Of a stretch of DNA of 64,000 bases, positions 36,045 through 45,590 are shown piece by piece. Both the position numbers and the translations under genes were made by a program. The notes under the pieces were generated by a model, which worked only from the letters and a program-made list of their open reading frames with translations, had not been told where the DNA came from and made no database searches. Origin of the DNA: Fasciola hepatica (taxonomy: Eukaryota > Platyhelminthes > Trematoda > Plagiorchiida > Fasciolidae); contig CANUEZ040000028.1 of assembly GCA_948099385.1 (NCBI GenBank), positions 744,001-808,000 of the forward strand. Direction: 5' to 3'. Every line of letters starts with the position of its first letter. The first letter of the stretch is position 1.

Positions 36045-37001
36045 AAACTGTTTAAATTAGGAACCGAACGCAATAGTTGACGTTCGCATAGGTAAGACGC
36101 ATTTTATTGGTCAACTGGCCACAAGCCTTTCCGGCCGACCATTGTCCCTTGTGACTGTCTGTCTGACCACGCTCTTCCCATGCAAAAATGGCATAAACCT
36201 CAATCGTGCGATTTGTCGCGCTCACGGACGGATGTCGATCCGGTGGAGCAGTGGGGTCATGTGATCAGGATCAGAGAACCAAACTGTCCTCAACTTATCA
36301 GTGGGAACGACGGCACATTGCGTTAGGAGCCTTTGGGCTAGCGAGAACACTTCGATTATCCGATTGTCCGATTATCCGGTAGATGGAGTTGTGATAATGG
36401 TCTCTGAATGACGTCAGCATTCGGTTCATCGACATGATGCGGAGATGAAAATACCTAAATTACATGAACTTAGGAAGTAGCTTGACACTTCACCGTGTTG
36501 GATAACCGCTGATTAGATTTTTAACTTCCCATCCTAAAAAGTAATTTCTCACGAAACGTGCTAATTATATGTAAATATGTAAATAATATGTGCAATATAC
36601 TTAATTTCATGTTCTCATTAAAATATGGCTTCCGTGCTCCCCATATACATGTATCCTGAGAACCAACAAGAAAGAACATACCCGACTAAATATAACCTAT
36701 GGCATCTCACGTTGAAATCTGAAAATCCTTGTAGCACTTCACGTGAAGGATTTCATTTTTAACTCGTAGTCAGTACATTCTGTTGGAATAAGTAGAAGTC
36801 TCTTATATTCATTATTCCGGATGGAAACTGCAGAAAACGGAGTACGCATTAAGTCGAGAGCAGTGGAACATTCTGGAGAAAATGCTGATGTAATTGACCA
36901 TTTTTGGCAGTAGATAGCAATACATTGTTATCGAGGTCGTCACCACACGTGACCTACTTTGATCTCATATGCTTCTGAACTCCAAATCTCAGGGTCTGGT
37001 T
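36045..37001 (+). repeat. Duplicated segment, copy 2 (partner 15045-16001)
   Basis: Same sequence and orientation as 15045-16001, gapless from 36121 on, identical for the final 500 bp. It lies immediately right of the PLE-B relic. After 37001 the two loci share nothing. Confidence 0.92.
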
Positions 37002-37980
37002 GCCGACTATCCCTACTAATGCAGTGAGACTCAAAACAATCCAACAAGATGACAATTCACTTGTAACTGACTACAATCGCAAATGTTGGAATTGTAAACA
37101 TTCAAGTCAGCTCCTGGGACTGAGAGTGTTACGCAACGGTAACTGTTACGGTTTCTTAGCTCCGAGTTGGGATTATTGTTACCTTAATGCGTGCGGCAAA
37201 TTGTTCTCATACTTAGGACACTGAGTATCCTTCATCAAACCGCTCAGTACTCAAAAAGAAGCCGAATGCTGCAAGGTGTTGGTGTTATTCGTACTCTTCC
37301 AAATGGTAATCAATCTGAAATTTGAACTAAACGGTGTTGGCAAATACAATTACTGAATGAGGATAACATCCTCGAATTTCTGGATTAGTATGCAGTAATA
37401 ATCGCACTGACAAACTCCTTGATTGAGATGCGATATGAAGCATTTTAAAGACTCTGTTACTTCTGAGAAATCTGAGAAATCCCTGAAAAATTAGACTCTG
37501 ATGCATAAACGTTTGACGTGGCACCTGAAATGTTATCTGTTATTTGTAATGTCTCGGTAAAAGAGTTTTTTGACGTAGTGAATGAATATCAAATTTCCGC
37601 TGACCCTCCGCACCCAGGTAATTCCGTGAGAACTTGAGCTTAGCCGAATCTTTCGGAACCAAATTAAGGTTGAGCTGCTGCAGTAGATACAAGTATTCCA
37701 AAGGTGTAGTTTTCCAGGAAATCCACGAATCTGGAGTAAGGAACATTGTATCTTCCATCCAGAACATTTAGACATATCAACTGATACTTTCATGGCCTGC
37801 GACGCCAATGTTGTGTTGTACATCAGAACACGCAACTCTCGTAGCGTGCGTAATCAGGCATGCTTGTGATCAGTGCCAGACACAGACTACGCGAGCATAA
37901 TGGATGAATTAACCAATCAATTTACAGTGACCTTGTGAGTGGACATAAACAACCAACAAGCTTAACTTGGTGGTTCGGAT
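37001..37980. other. Unassigned stretch
   Basis: Plus-strand frame 37000-37224 and minus-strand frames 37327-37835 have no recognisable domain. I see no gene. Confidence 0.4.
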
Positions 37981-38035
37981 CAGCCCGGACGGGAGCTAGG
38001 TGGTATCACACAGGCCTTCGAGGTGATAGGGCCCG

Positions 38036-38046
38036 GGTTCATACCC
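38036..38046 (+). promoter_or_regulatory. RNA polymerase III B box of the SINE
   Basis: GGTTCATACCC matches the B-box consensus at 10 of 11 positions. With the A-box-like element 32 bp upstream it forms an internal type 2 promoter and shows the tRNA origin of the SINE head. Confidence 0.75.
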
Positions 38047-38065
38047 TGGGTGCGGCAGAGGATAT

Positions 38066-38110
38066 GCACCACTGATGAGCTCTAAGAAGAGCGAAACTCG
38101 AGTCTGGTGC
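38066..38110 (+). ncRNA. Type I hammerhead ribozyme, minimal stem III
   Basis: All conserved core positions are present. Stem I is GCACCA (38066-38071) with TGGTGC (38105-38110), six perfect pairs. CTGATGA lies at 38072-38078. Stem II is GCTCT (38079-38083) with AGAGC (38088-38092), loop AAGA. GAAA lies at 38093-38096. Stem III is only AC/GT (38096-38097 with 38102-38103) closed by a four-base loop TCGA. The predicted self-cleavage is after C38104 in the GTC triplet. The two-pair stem III is typical of hammerheads in SINE and retrozyme-like repeats, where dimer transcripts are thought to favour activity. The open ends are in stem I, hence type I. Confidence 0.93.
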
Positions 38111-38214
38111 TTCCGAGTGCAGGTTGGTCGGATGACCTGGGGTTTGTGCGTGAAGCGTAGAGTCCAAAGGACAGTCAACCAAACACAGAACCACAACATC
38201 CCATGTAAGCACAA

Positions 38215-38870
38215 GGTAAGCTAGTCAGACAGATCACGTGGAGCGCTCGATCGAGCGCATGCATGCGCACAATTAATCCACAACAGCTTTCATCGGCAAG
38301 CCACTTGCACTTACACTCACTGGGAAATGAAAAATACTTTCGATCGTACATTCTTTACAATTGACAGCATTCTGAAACGTCATGCCACGAAGCCCAAGCA
38401 TCCGATTAATTTGCAAGACCAAAATTACTGCCTTCACGAAATCAGTTTTAATGCATGTTCAGCTGAATATATTAGATAGCTTTACAGGCAACGAAAAGTC
38501 TAGATCACAGAACACACGAGACAAAGATAATACAAGCTTCCCGACAGGATAGCTCAAGCGAAAGTACAGGTTTTCTTGTCGTTAATAGCGACTGACTATC
38601 ATTTGATAGCCACTGAAGGCTATTTAACAACAGTAACCAAGCTTTTCCGGCACGTCCCTACCGCATAAATTCTCATCACGTGTGTATTTTTGGGCCCAGT
38701 TACGGGGCTTGATAGCCCTTTGTGAGTCACGCGAACAGCTGTTTACTAGATGTTGATTCGACCTCCATTACTTTTCAAGCCATCACCTGAATGAGTGCTT
38801 CAACATCCGCAGAGTTTCCAATAGGAGAATTTGGGGCGGTCGACCTAAGCGAATAAGTGAATACAGATGC
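38215..38870. other. Unassigned spacer
   Basis: No recognisable coding or repeat content between the SINE and Gypsy-3. Confidence 0.4.
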
Positions 38871-40490
38871 GCATTGCAAGCGGAAAACAGCCAGTGGTGA
38901 AGACCTTAGAGGAACTGTCGAGTGTGCAAGGAAAGGTGACAGTGTAAAACTTCTTTCCTACAATCTTGGAATTAACTTCAAAACCTGCAGAGTCACCGAA
39001 CCAATCTCGTGCCCAGCCTGAGTGCATCCTCTGGTTTTAGTTTTTAAAAGAGATGGTAGCTTTCGACTCTGTACAGACCTTTGAGCGTTAAATGATCGGA
39101 TAGTTGTTGAAAAGTTCATGCTGCCTAGTCCTGACGAGCCACTTGTCGGACTTTCAGGTGATAAATGTTTCTTAAATTGGACAATAAAAGTGCTTTTTAT
39201 CACATGCCACTTACTGCAGATCGAAACCGCTCACTGATTTCATTTCATCTGACGGATTGCTTTAGCACAAGGTTCCACCAATGGACCTGATTTCTGCTCC
39301 ATCAGCATGGCAAATATTTATGACTCGGTCGTTATCTACACACCACGGATGTATTGTTTACATGGACGATATATGTGTTTTTGGAGATTCTAAATTGGAG
39401 CATGACGCAATCTCCAGGCCGTGTTGGATTGTCCTCATCGATTAAACTTGCGTTCGATATGACCGAATGTGTGTTCTGCACAAATGAGATATCGTTTCTG
39501 GGACGTATCATATCCGGGGATGGGGCTCGTCCCGATATTAAATTTCGAATCTAGTCATAAACGTTTCGGAACCTACTATACCAACTCAACTCAAACGTTT
39601 TCTCGATCTTTGTTCTTATCACCTACCGTATCTATCGAATTTTGCTACCGTAGTAGAACCACTTCGCGCACTGATGAGAGCTGTCGTTCCATTTGAGTGG
39701 ACCGATATTCAGCGTGACGCTTTTGTGTGTGTGACACAAATATTGCATCTGTTCTCATTGTGATCCTTTCTGATGGAACATGTGACACCTCTGATTCAAC
39801 GGATGCACCAGATTTTGAGCTGAGAGCTGTCCTGTCCCAAATTCAATATGGACAAGAAAAATATAAAGCCTACGCATCAAGAACGTTCTCGAGTGCCGAA
39901 CGTGAGTAATCAACCAACGAAAAAGAAGCCGTCGTCTGCGTTTGGGCTTGTGAAAAATGGGATCCTATCTCTTCGGTAGACATTTTACTCTACGGTTTGT
40001 TCATGCAGCTTTAACTTCGCTTCTGAGTGGCGGAAATAAAGGTCACGGGTTTATTCGTATTAGTGGATGGTATGTGAAACTACTCTCCTATGATTTCGTG
40101 ATACGATAAAGATGTGGGTCTAAAAACTAGGTAGTGGATGCACTTTCCCGTTTACTGTCAAATGATTAAGAAAGTGTTTACTATGTGACTGATCGACTTC
40201 CGTATTCAATCTATAACGAGAGAGAGAGAGAGAGATTGCGTAAGAAAACGTTGGAGGACGGTGAACTGCAGCAGGTCAAACAATACGTCCAGGATGGAGG
40301 GACTCCCAAAAAGTGTTATTCCAGATGAACTAAGATATTACTACCATTTAGGAGAAGAGCTTCCAGTGATGAATGTGCGTGAATCAAGATTATTTCCACC
40401 ATCTCTAACACATGAAATTATATTGTGTGCACGAGGGACATCCTGGAATAACAAAGACCCACCAGTGGGTTAGCGAATGGTTTTGGTGGT
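38870..40490 (+). mobile_element. Gypsy-3: Ty3/Gypsy RT, RNase H and integrase start, truncated
   Basis: Plus-strand translation across frames gives the RT from about 39030 (a block with KLDNKSAFYHMPLTADR near 39170), then the ISAPSAWQIFM segment and the catalytic CIVYMDDICVFG at 39350-39385, with YMDD intact. FDMTECVFCTNEISFLG and GDGARPD follow. The RNase H is at 39780-40160: ASDFELRAVLSQIQYG-like with Thr replacing the initial Ser context, AYASRTFSSAERE, and a VVDALSRLL ending. A (GA)9 run at 40218-40235 lies in the RNase H-integrase linker. The integrase zinc-binding start reads HEGHPGITKTHQWVSEWFWW, then the sequence switches abruptly to PLE-B at about 40490. It is 5'-truncated or too decayed before 38870. 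Confidence 0.85.
40218..40235 (+). repeat. (GA)n microsatellite within Gypsy-3
   Basis: Nine GA units inside the degraded linker between RNase H and integrase of Gypsy-3. Confidence 0.9.
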
Positions 40491-40492
40491 CC

Positions 40493-41300
40493 CAAAGAAG
40501 GAACTTTTCATGAAAGTGCCATTCAAAGGAGATACGCATACAGAACGATTAACAAGATCACTTGGAGCAATTGTGAACTCAACATTCCCAGCTGCAAAAT
40601 TGAATTGTGTGTTTTCCACTTCACCGATAATCCGAATGCGAGTGAAAGACCGGTTACCTGAGCTGACCTCATCCATGATTATCTATTCGTTCAAGTGCGC
40701 ATGTGGCGCATCTTACATAGGTCGCACGGCCAGGCGCCTGTCTCAACGCATCAAGGAACATCACCCGAGGTGGCTGAGTCACGGGAAGACGGGCACAATC
40801 AACAGTTCTATTCTTAGTCATCTAACCGATAGTGGTCATAGGATTGACCCGAATGACTCATTCAGTGTTGTGTATCGTGTTCCCCCCAACCGATCAAAGG
40901 CAGCCCGACTGCGGACCCTGGTCTCGGCTGAAGCGATCGCCATACGTCTACTAAGCCCGGATCTGTGCGCGCAAAAGCGACTGGTTCAGGCACTTCAGTT
41001 GCCTTGGCCAAAGACGGAGCATCCGAAACGAGAAACGACCTCTGAAAACCCACTAACAGTGGTCGATTCAGCATCACCACACACTAACTGACAAACACCA
41101 CACCATCTCCCCCTCCCCCCACACTACTGTAAAAATGTCCTTCAACCCAGCCAACGGCCAATCAAATGCATAACTGTCACCTATATGATGTGTAAGAGCA
41201 AGATTAGGAATCATTGAAAACAATTGTTCGCTCTCCAATGTTGTCTTTTTAATGTGACCATGGGACTGTTCAAACAATTTTCTTTTGTCGTAGGCCATCT
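40493..41300 (+). mobile_element. PLE-B copy 2: 5'-truncated Penelope-like element (GIY-YIG endonuclease) inserted in Gypsy-3
   Basis: The frame 40477-41091 (204 codons) is open except for the Gypsy-derived first five or so codons. It holds the PLE RT-endonuclease linker, then YSFKCACGASYIGRTARRL, the GIY-YIG core with the Cys pair and catalytic Arg, followed by KEHHPRWL and a H-x-D-x-D-SF block as in other PLE nucleases. No RT is present, so the copy is 5'-truncated. The 3' region to about 41300 matches that of PLE-B copy 1. Because the frame starts within the Gypsy-3 integrase codons for FWW, a chimeric start at ATG 40477 is used only because it is the first ATG; it need not be translated. 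Confidence 0.87.
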
Positions 41301-42085
41301 GTTAGAGGCTATATCCATTAGTGGTCGATGGGTGGCGTCACCGACAGTGACTTTTGTATCTCGACGAGGCCCGCATTGTCTGTTCAGCTGTAGTTAACCA
41401 TAGAGGTATGTTCTAACTTCCGTAACAAACTTTCTTTTTTTCTACGCATGCATGAGATAATGTGTCTGCAATGACCATTTGACCTCATAGGAGATAAACT
41501 AATTAACAGTCGTACTGTGGGATCTAACTGACATCCATCGTAAACGTTTTGGGACATCGCTAAGAGGTTTTGTAGGGGAAGTTGTAAGTGGCCTGTGATT
41601 TGTTTGAACGACCATCTTTCTGACGTACGCGTAAGCAACAATCACAGCAAGCATTTACTTTTCAATCTGAGCGGCCGGAAAAAGCCGCGAACGCGATAAT
41701 CGATAGGCCTTCCGTTTTGTAGAAGCGCTTCCTCTAGGCCCGAATGACGGTTGTCACATTGCATAGTTATTGGAAGAAGAGGTCAATAGTAGGCCAATAC
41801 TGAATTTGCTAACCACCTTCTTCCCCTCTTCGAAGGCATCCTGTTGCTCCATACCTCAGTACCTCCACGTCCCTTTGTAAGTGAGCAGTAGAAATGGCTA
41901 CAACAAACCCGCTAGACGTGGCAGAATTCTGCCAAAATAGTTAACCATACCACTGGAAAGTAAATTCCCCCCTTAACTCTGTCTGGACTGGCTATCAGTT
42001 ATTTGTCTGCCAAAGTGTGTCCTTGGAAAGAGGCTGACCACAAACCGGGCTCAAAATTCCTAACACCTAGTAGTATACCTATGGG
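41300..42085. other. Unassigned spacer
   Basis: No gene or known element recognised; several short frames without domain content. Confidence 0.4.
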
Positions 42086-42350
42086 AATCGTATCTAACCG
42101 GCCAGTCATACGAAATGAAATCACCTGGGCCCGGACTACGCGCACTGGAATATTGACAAAAACCGGACAAGAACAGCAAGAATGCATTCTGTTACATTTG
42201 GTTTATATACAAAAATACGCGTGTATTCGTTTGCAGATAACGTCCTGACCAATCACAAGGCGACTTCACTGTATCTACACAATCTAACAGTTATGGTCCG
42301 GCTTTACCCGATTGGCTAGATACTGGAAATGAAGCTATAGCGTACTTGAC
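42085..42350 (+). repeat. Dispersed repeat R3, copy 1
   Basis: The stretch aligns with 45290-45575 and 58800-59068 through shared blocks TTTATATACAAAA, GATAACGT-CTGACCAATCAC, and GATACTGGAAAT. It is the most diverged of the three copies. The type is unknown; an LTR is possible. Confidence 0.75.
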
Positions 42351-42763
42351 GCGTATGGAGACAGTCGAATCACCACAATACCCTAATACATACAACTTTT
42401 TACGAAATCTTCCAAATGTGAGTGGTATTTCTCCAATGGTTTGTCATAAATTAGCTTATTGTGGACGATGCAAATCAAGCCTTTGAGATCACGAAGCTCT
42501 GGAAACATTCACTGGTTGCCTTCTATCCAGTAGGCAATCAAGGCCATAGAAAGCTACCGAAAAGGATGGAAAATTGGCGATAAAACTCGACTGGTCATCC
42601 AGTTTGAGTTACCAAAAATCTGACAGTAAGTCGACTTTGGTGAAGAAACGCGCTTGATCCAAGACCATCAAAATGTCATCAAGTATCAGCAACTTTTATT
42701 GCTCACTCCTGGGAGCAGCGTTCAGATGTTTCGGGTCTATATATGTGGGCCAATGGCTCCAGA

Positions 42764-44400
42764 TTAATTTACGGCAATCACAGTTTGGTTAACCCAATCT
42801 GTTGGCTCATTAACTTCGATAACTACTTCTAGGCCCAGTAACGGATATGATACACAACATAAGGTTTCGCGTGAGACAACGGGGACACCAGCGGCAAGTA
42901 ATGTAACAGGTATGATACTTTCTATCGCTGATAACAGTACTCTACCGGAGAAACATCTCAGCCGAGAATCAAAGAATAATGAGTAATGAGGGAAAATTCC
43001 AGCTCTTTCTAAACGATTTACAAAATCGTTGGATTTCATGGTGACAAATTCCAGTTGCGGAATAGCATCAAGTCCGACTGCTGGTTGCAAGTCTGTTCCG
43101 ATCACCAAATTTTTGACTGCGTGTGTATCATAATTCTTTGGGTTCTTGACTTCATCCAGAACATCTACTTCTGTTCTATTCTGAATTCTCAAACAGGTAG
43201 TGCAATTTGACGGCAACATAGTCCGCGTAGGACACGGAATTATATTCACAGAGTCACCGGAATCTAGCGGAAAACTTCAAACATGTTGTTAGCCAGCACC
43301 CCGTTGTTTGCGTTGCAACATCAGAAACTGTTGATTCTTGATTTTGGAAGTGCCAGCTTGTTAGCAGGCTTTGTGTGGAGTGAATGACTCTTTCGAGCGA
43401 AAGGATTCTGCTTCCCAAAATTAGAACATATCTTCTCCCGAGCTGGAAAGTCTTCTTTTCGTTTCTCTAATCACAGACCACAAAAAGTGCAGGCAGTGCA
43501 TGTGGCTCTTGTTACCATACACAAGTCAGCCGTTGTGATGCGCTCTCTAAACTATCGCATCTGATTAGAGGTGGCTTCTTCGCTGTTGCAAATATCAGTG
43601 CAAGTTTTCAAATGCAGTTTGTTCATCACTAAAAGTTTTTTGTAGTGTTGTCATTTCGCATGCATGTCATCAGCTTGTACTAGACTATCTTTCAAGCAGC
43701 TACAAAGATTACAAGAGTTGGCCAGAGTTCTCAGTAGAATAACATAGTAACCTATGATTTCACTCTCAAATCGTTCTCTGTGGAAACATCGAAATCGTTC
43801 GAAAATTTTATTAGAATGGCTAAGACAATTTTCACCCAATTTTTCAGCACCGTCGCTAGATCTTCTTAGTCTTCGTTCGCTCCAAAGGAACAGGTAATTA
43901 ACACTCTCCTGGCATCATCTCCAAGACAGTGTCGGAGCATCGTCATCTGACATTCTGCTGATCTTGATAGCTCCTCTCCAGCAGTTCTGAGGCATGGGGA
44001 TGACCAGCTTGTAAAATCCGTGACTATTTTGATGAATGAATCCCTGTTTAAATGTTCATTCCCTGATATTTGGTGGCCAGTCACAGTTATCCTAATTCCA
44101 AAGGACTCTAACACAGCTAACACTGAAAAACAATTTTGATCAAAAGCACTAACTCCAGCTGCACTAGAAATTGCTGAGAGTTCTTGTAGTAGTTCATAAG
44201 TTGGAGGCCTGAACTCAAATGTTTCCGAATCTTCGGAGGCATCTTCTTTTTCAGGGTTATCTGCCCTTGTCAGCTCGCTCTGTTTGCTGTGTATTTCTTG
44301 ATTACTGCCCAGCCTTTGGATTCTGCACTCCGATCTCTTCTTCGAGAGCTTAAAGCTTTGAAATTTTCCCACATATTCATTCTTTACCTCTTCATTTCCA
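42764..44400 (-). mobile_element. Gypsy-4: Mag-like Ty3/Gypsy fragment (gag, zinc knuckle, protease-RT linker)
   Basis: On the minus strand, gag covers 44372-43600 in several frames. It includes LRHCLGDDARRVLITCSFG, a FERFRCFHRERFESEIIGYYV block, and then CTDICNSEEATS. A nucleocapsid follows (43500-43390) with TACTFCGL and a degraded second knuckle (ICSNFGKQNPFARKS, Cys lost). After a gap, frame 43249-42764 (161 codons) is open. It spans the end of protease (DLQPAVGLDAIPQLEFVT), the linker with LLAAGVPVVSRE, and the first RT residues PTDWVNQTVIAVN, where it ends. Spacing and motifs match the Mag/K02A2.6 lineage. The RT and later domains are missing. Confidence 0.82.
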
Positions 44401-45288
44401 CAGTCGAATGCAGAAAGCTAGGGTAGGACACTAATAGAATAAACCCTTTACCATCACTCAGGCCTACCGAACTAGGTAGGCACTTGTATTAATAATCTCA
44501 TCTAGGGTCGTGTCCATCCAGCACCGTCGCAAGCGTTGATTTCAGTCTAATTTCTTGGTTGTGATCTAGCACCTATTTTATTTACCTGGGTCTTGAAAAG
44601 CACAGAAAAATATTACATCCCAAGAAGTTTGACCAAAGTTATTCTTGTTTCAGTTTTGGCTTTCCGAATACCATGGTTCACTGCATTCTGAACAAAACAG
44701 GAAAAGTTAATCTGTTTGAGAATCTTCTTGGGTTACAGTAATTTCAGTGACTTCATTAGGGAAACTTTTGTACTCTTGCTTCTACATGTACACGAACTAT
44801 AACTACAGTCTTATTAATCCACTATTCAGTGAAACCCGAATATTCCACACCATATGGTAATCAACATCCTGCTTATATGGTGAATACTTCCGAATCATCT
44901 TTTTTCTCTCAGGCTTGCATTTTATTGAAGCTCGCGTAACATGAACCTCTGCTTGTGCTAATATTGCCATGGTTATAATGTCATATCCGAGCGGATTTTC
45001 TGCACAAGTTTTACAGTAGGACTTTCGGTTTTTTTTGACTGTTCTGCTGCCCATCACTCAAACCCGATTTCTCTTGAGTCTGTTGGTATAGTTCTTTTCC
45101 CTCAACAGGTTTCACAACCAAATCTAGTAAACAGTCAAATTCAGCTCCGAAAACAAGTTGTTTTACAGCAGATAATGGACCCACTGTTATTTAACCCATT
45201 GTGTTTCGATTCTCGTGACGGACAGGACGAGTCGGGCATTCCACAAGTTTCGATACTGACTGGCTGACGCCCTGGCAGCAAAGCTCTG
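44400..45288. other. Unassigned stretch
   Basis: A minus frame at 44803-45057 (84 codons, basic, with one CKTC motif) has no family I recognise. The 5' LTR of Gypsy-4 would be expected here but I cannot identify it. Confidence 0.35.
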
Positions 45289-45590
45289 TGAGAATTGTAT
45301 CTACCCGGCCAATCGAACGTAATAAAATAACTCACACCCGGACCACGTGCTCTATGAGAACGACAAGACCATACAAAGAAAGAAAGCATGTTTTCTTTTA
45401 CATTTCGTTGGTACTAACTCGTTTATATACAAAAGGAGATATGCAATTACTGGCGGATAACGTGCTGACCAATCACGAATCGATTTTGGTTTATTTGCAT
45501 GATCCAACGGTCACGGTCTGGCTTCACCTGATCGGTTGGATACTGGAAATAAAGCTGTAGCGCACTCTACTGCGTGTGAAGGCATTTGAA
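45288..45590 (+). repeat. Dispersed repeat R3, copy 2
   Basis: The stretch is nearly identical to 58800-59068 over about 265 bp, with only scattered substitutions and one short indel in a GAAAGAAAG run. Open frames within it, such as 45288-45560, are incidental to the repeat and recur in the other copy. Confidence 0.88.

Larger units (their letters stand above)
37980..38210 (+). mobile_element. tRNA-derived SINE carrying a hammerhead ribozyme
   Basis: The head has RNA polymerase III promoter boxes: an A-box-like GAGCTAGGTGG at 37993-38003 and a B box GGTTCATACCC at 38036-38046 (one mismatch to GGTTCRANYCC), 32 bp apart. Twenty bases downstream is a complete type I hammerhead core. The body continues through a GGTTGGTCGGATGACC stretch to roughly 38210, with no poly(A) tail. 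Hammerhead-bearing SINE-like elements are established in schistosomes (Sm-alpha), which supports the flatworm assignment. I found no second full copy in the window, and the exact ends are approximate. Confidence 0.8.

Noticed and set aside
43640..43690. Minus-strand CTGATGA followed by CATGCATGC and GAAA, resembling a hammerhead core
   Set aside because: Stem II would be a palindrome without a loop and the required G-C closing pair is absent; no complementary stem I partner lies downstream. It also sits inside Gypsy-4 gag coding.
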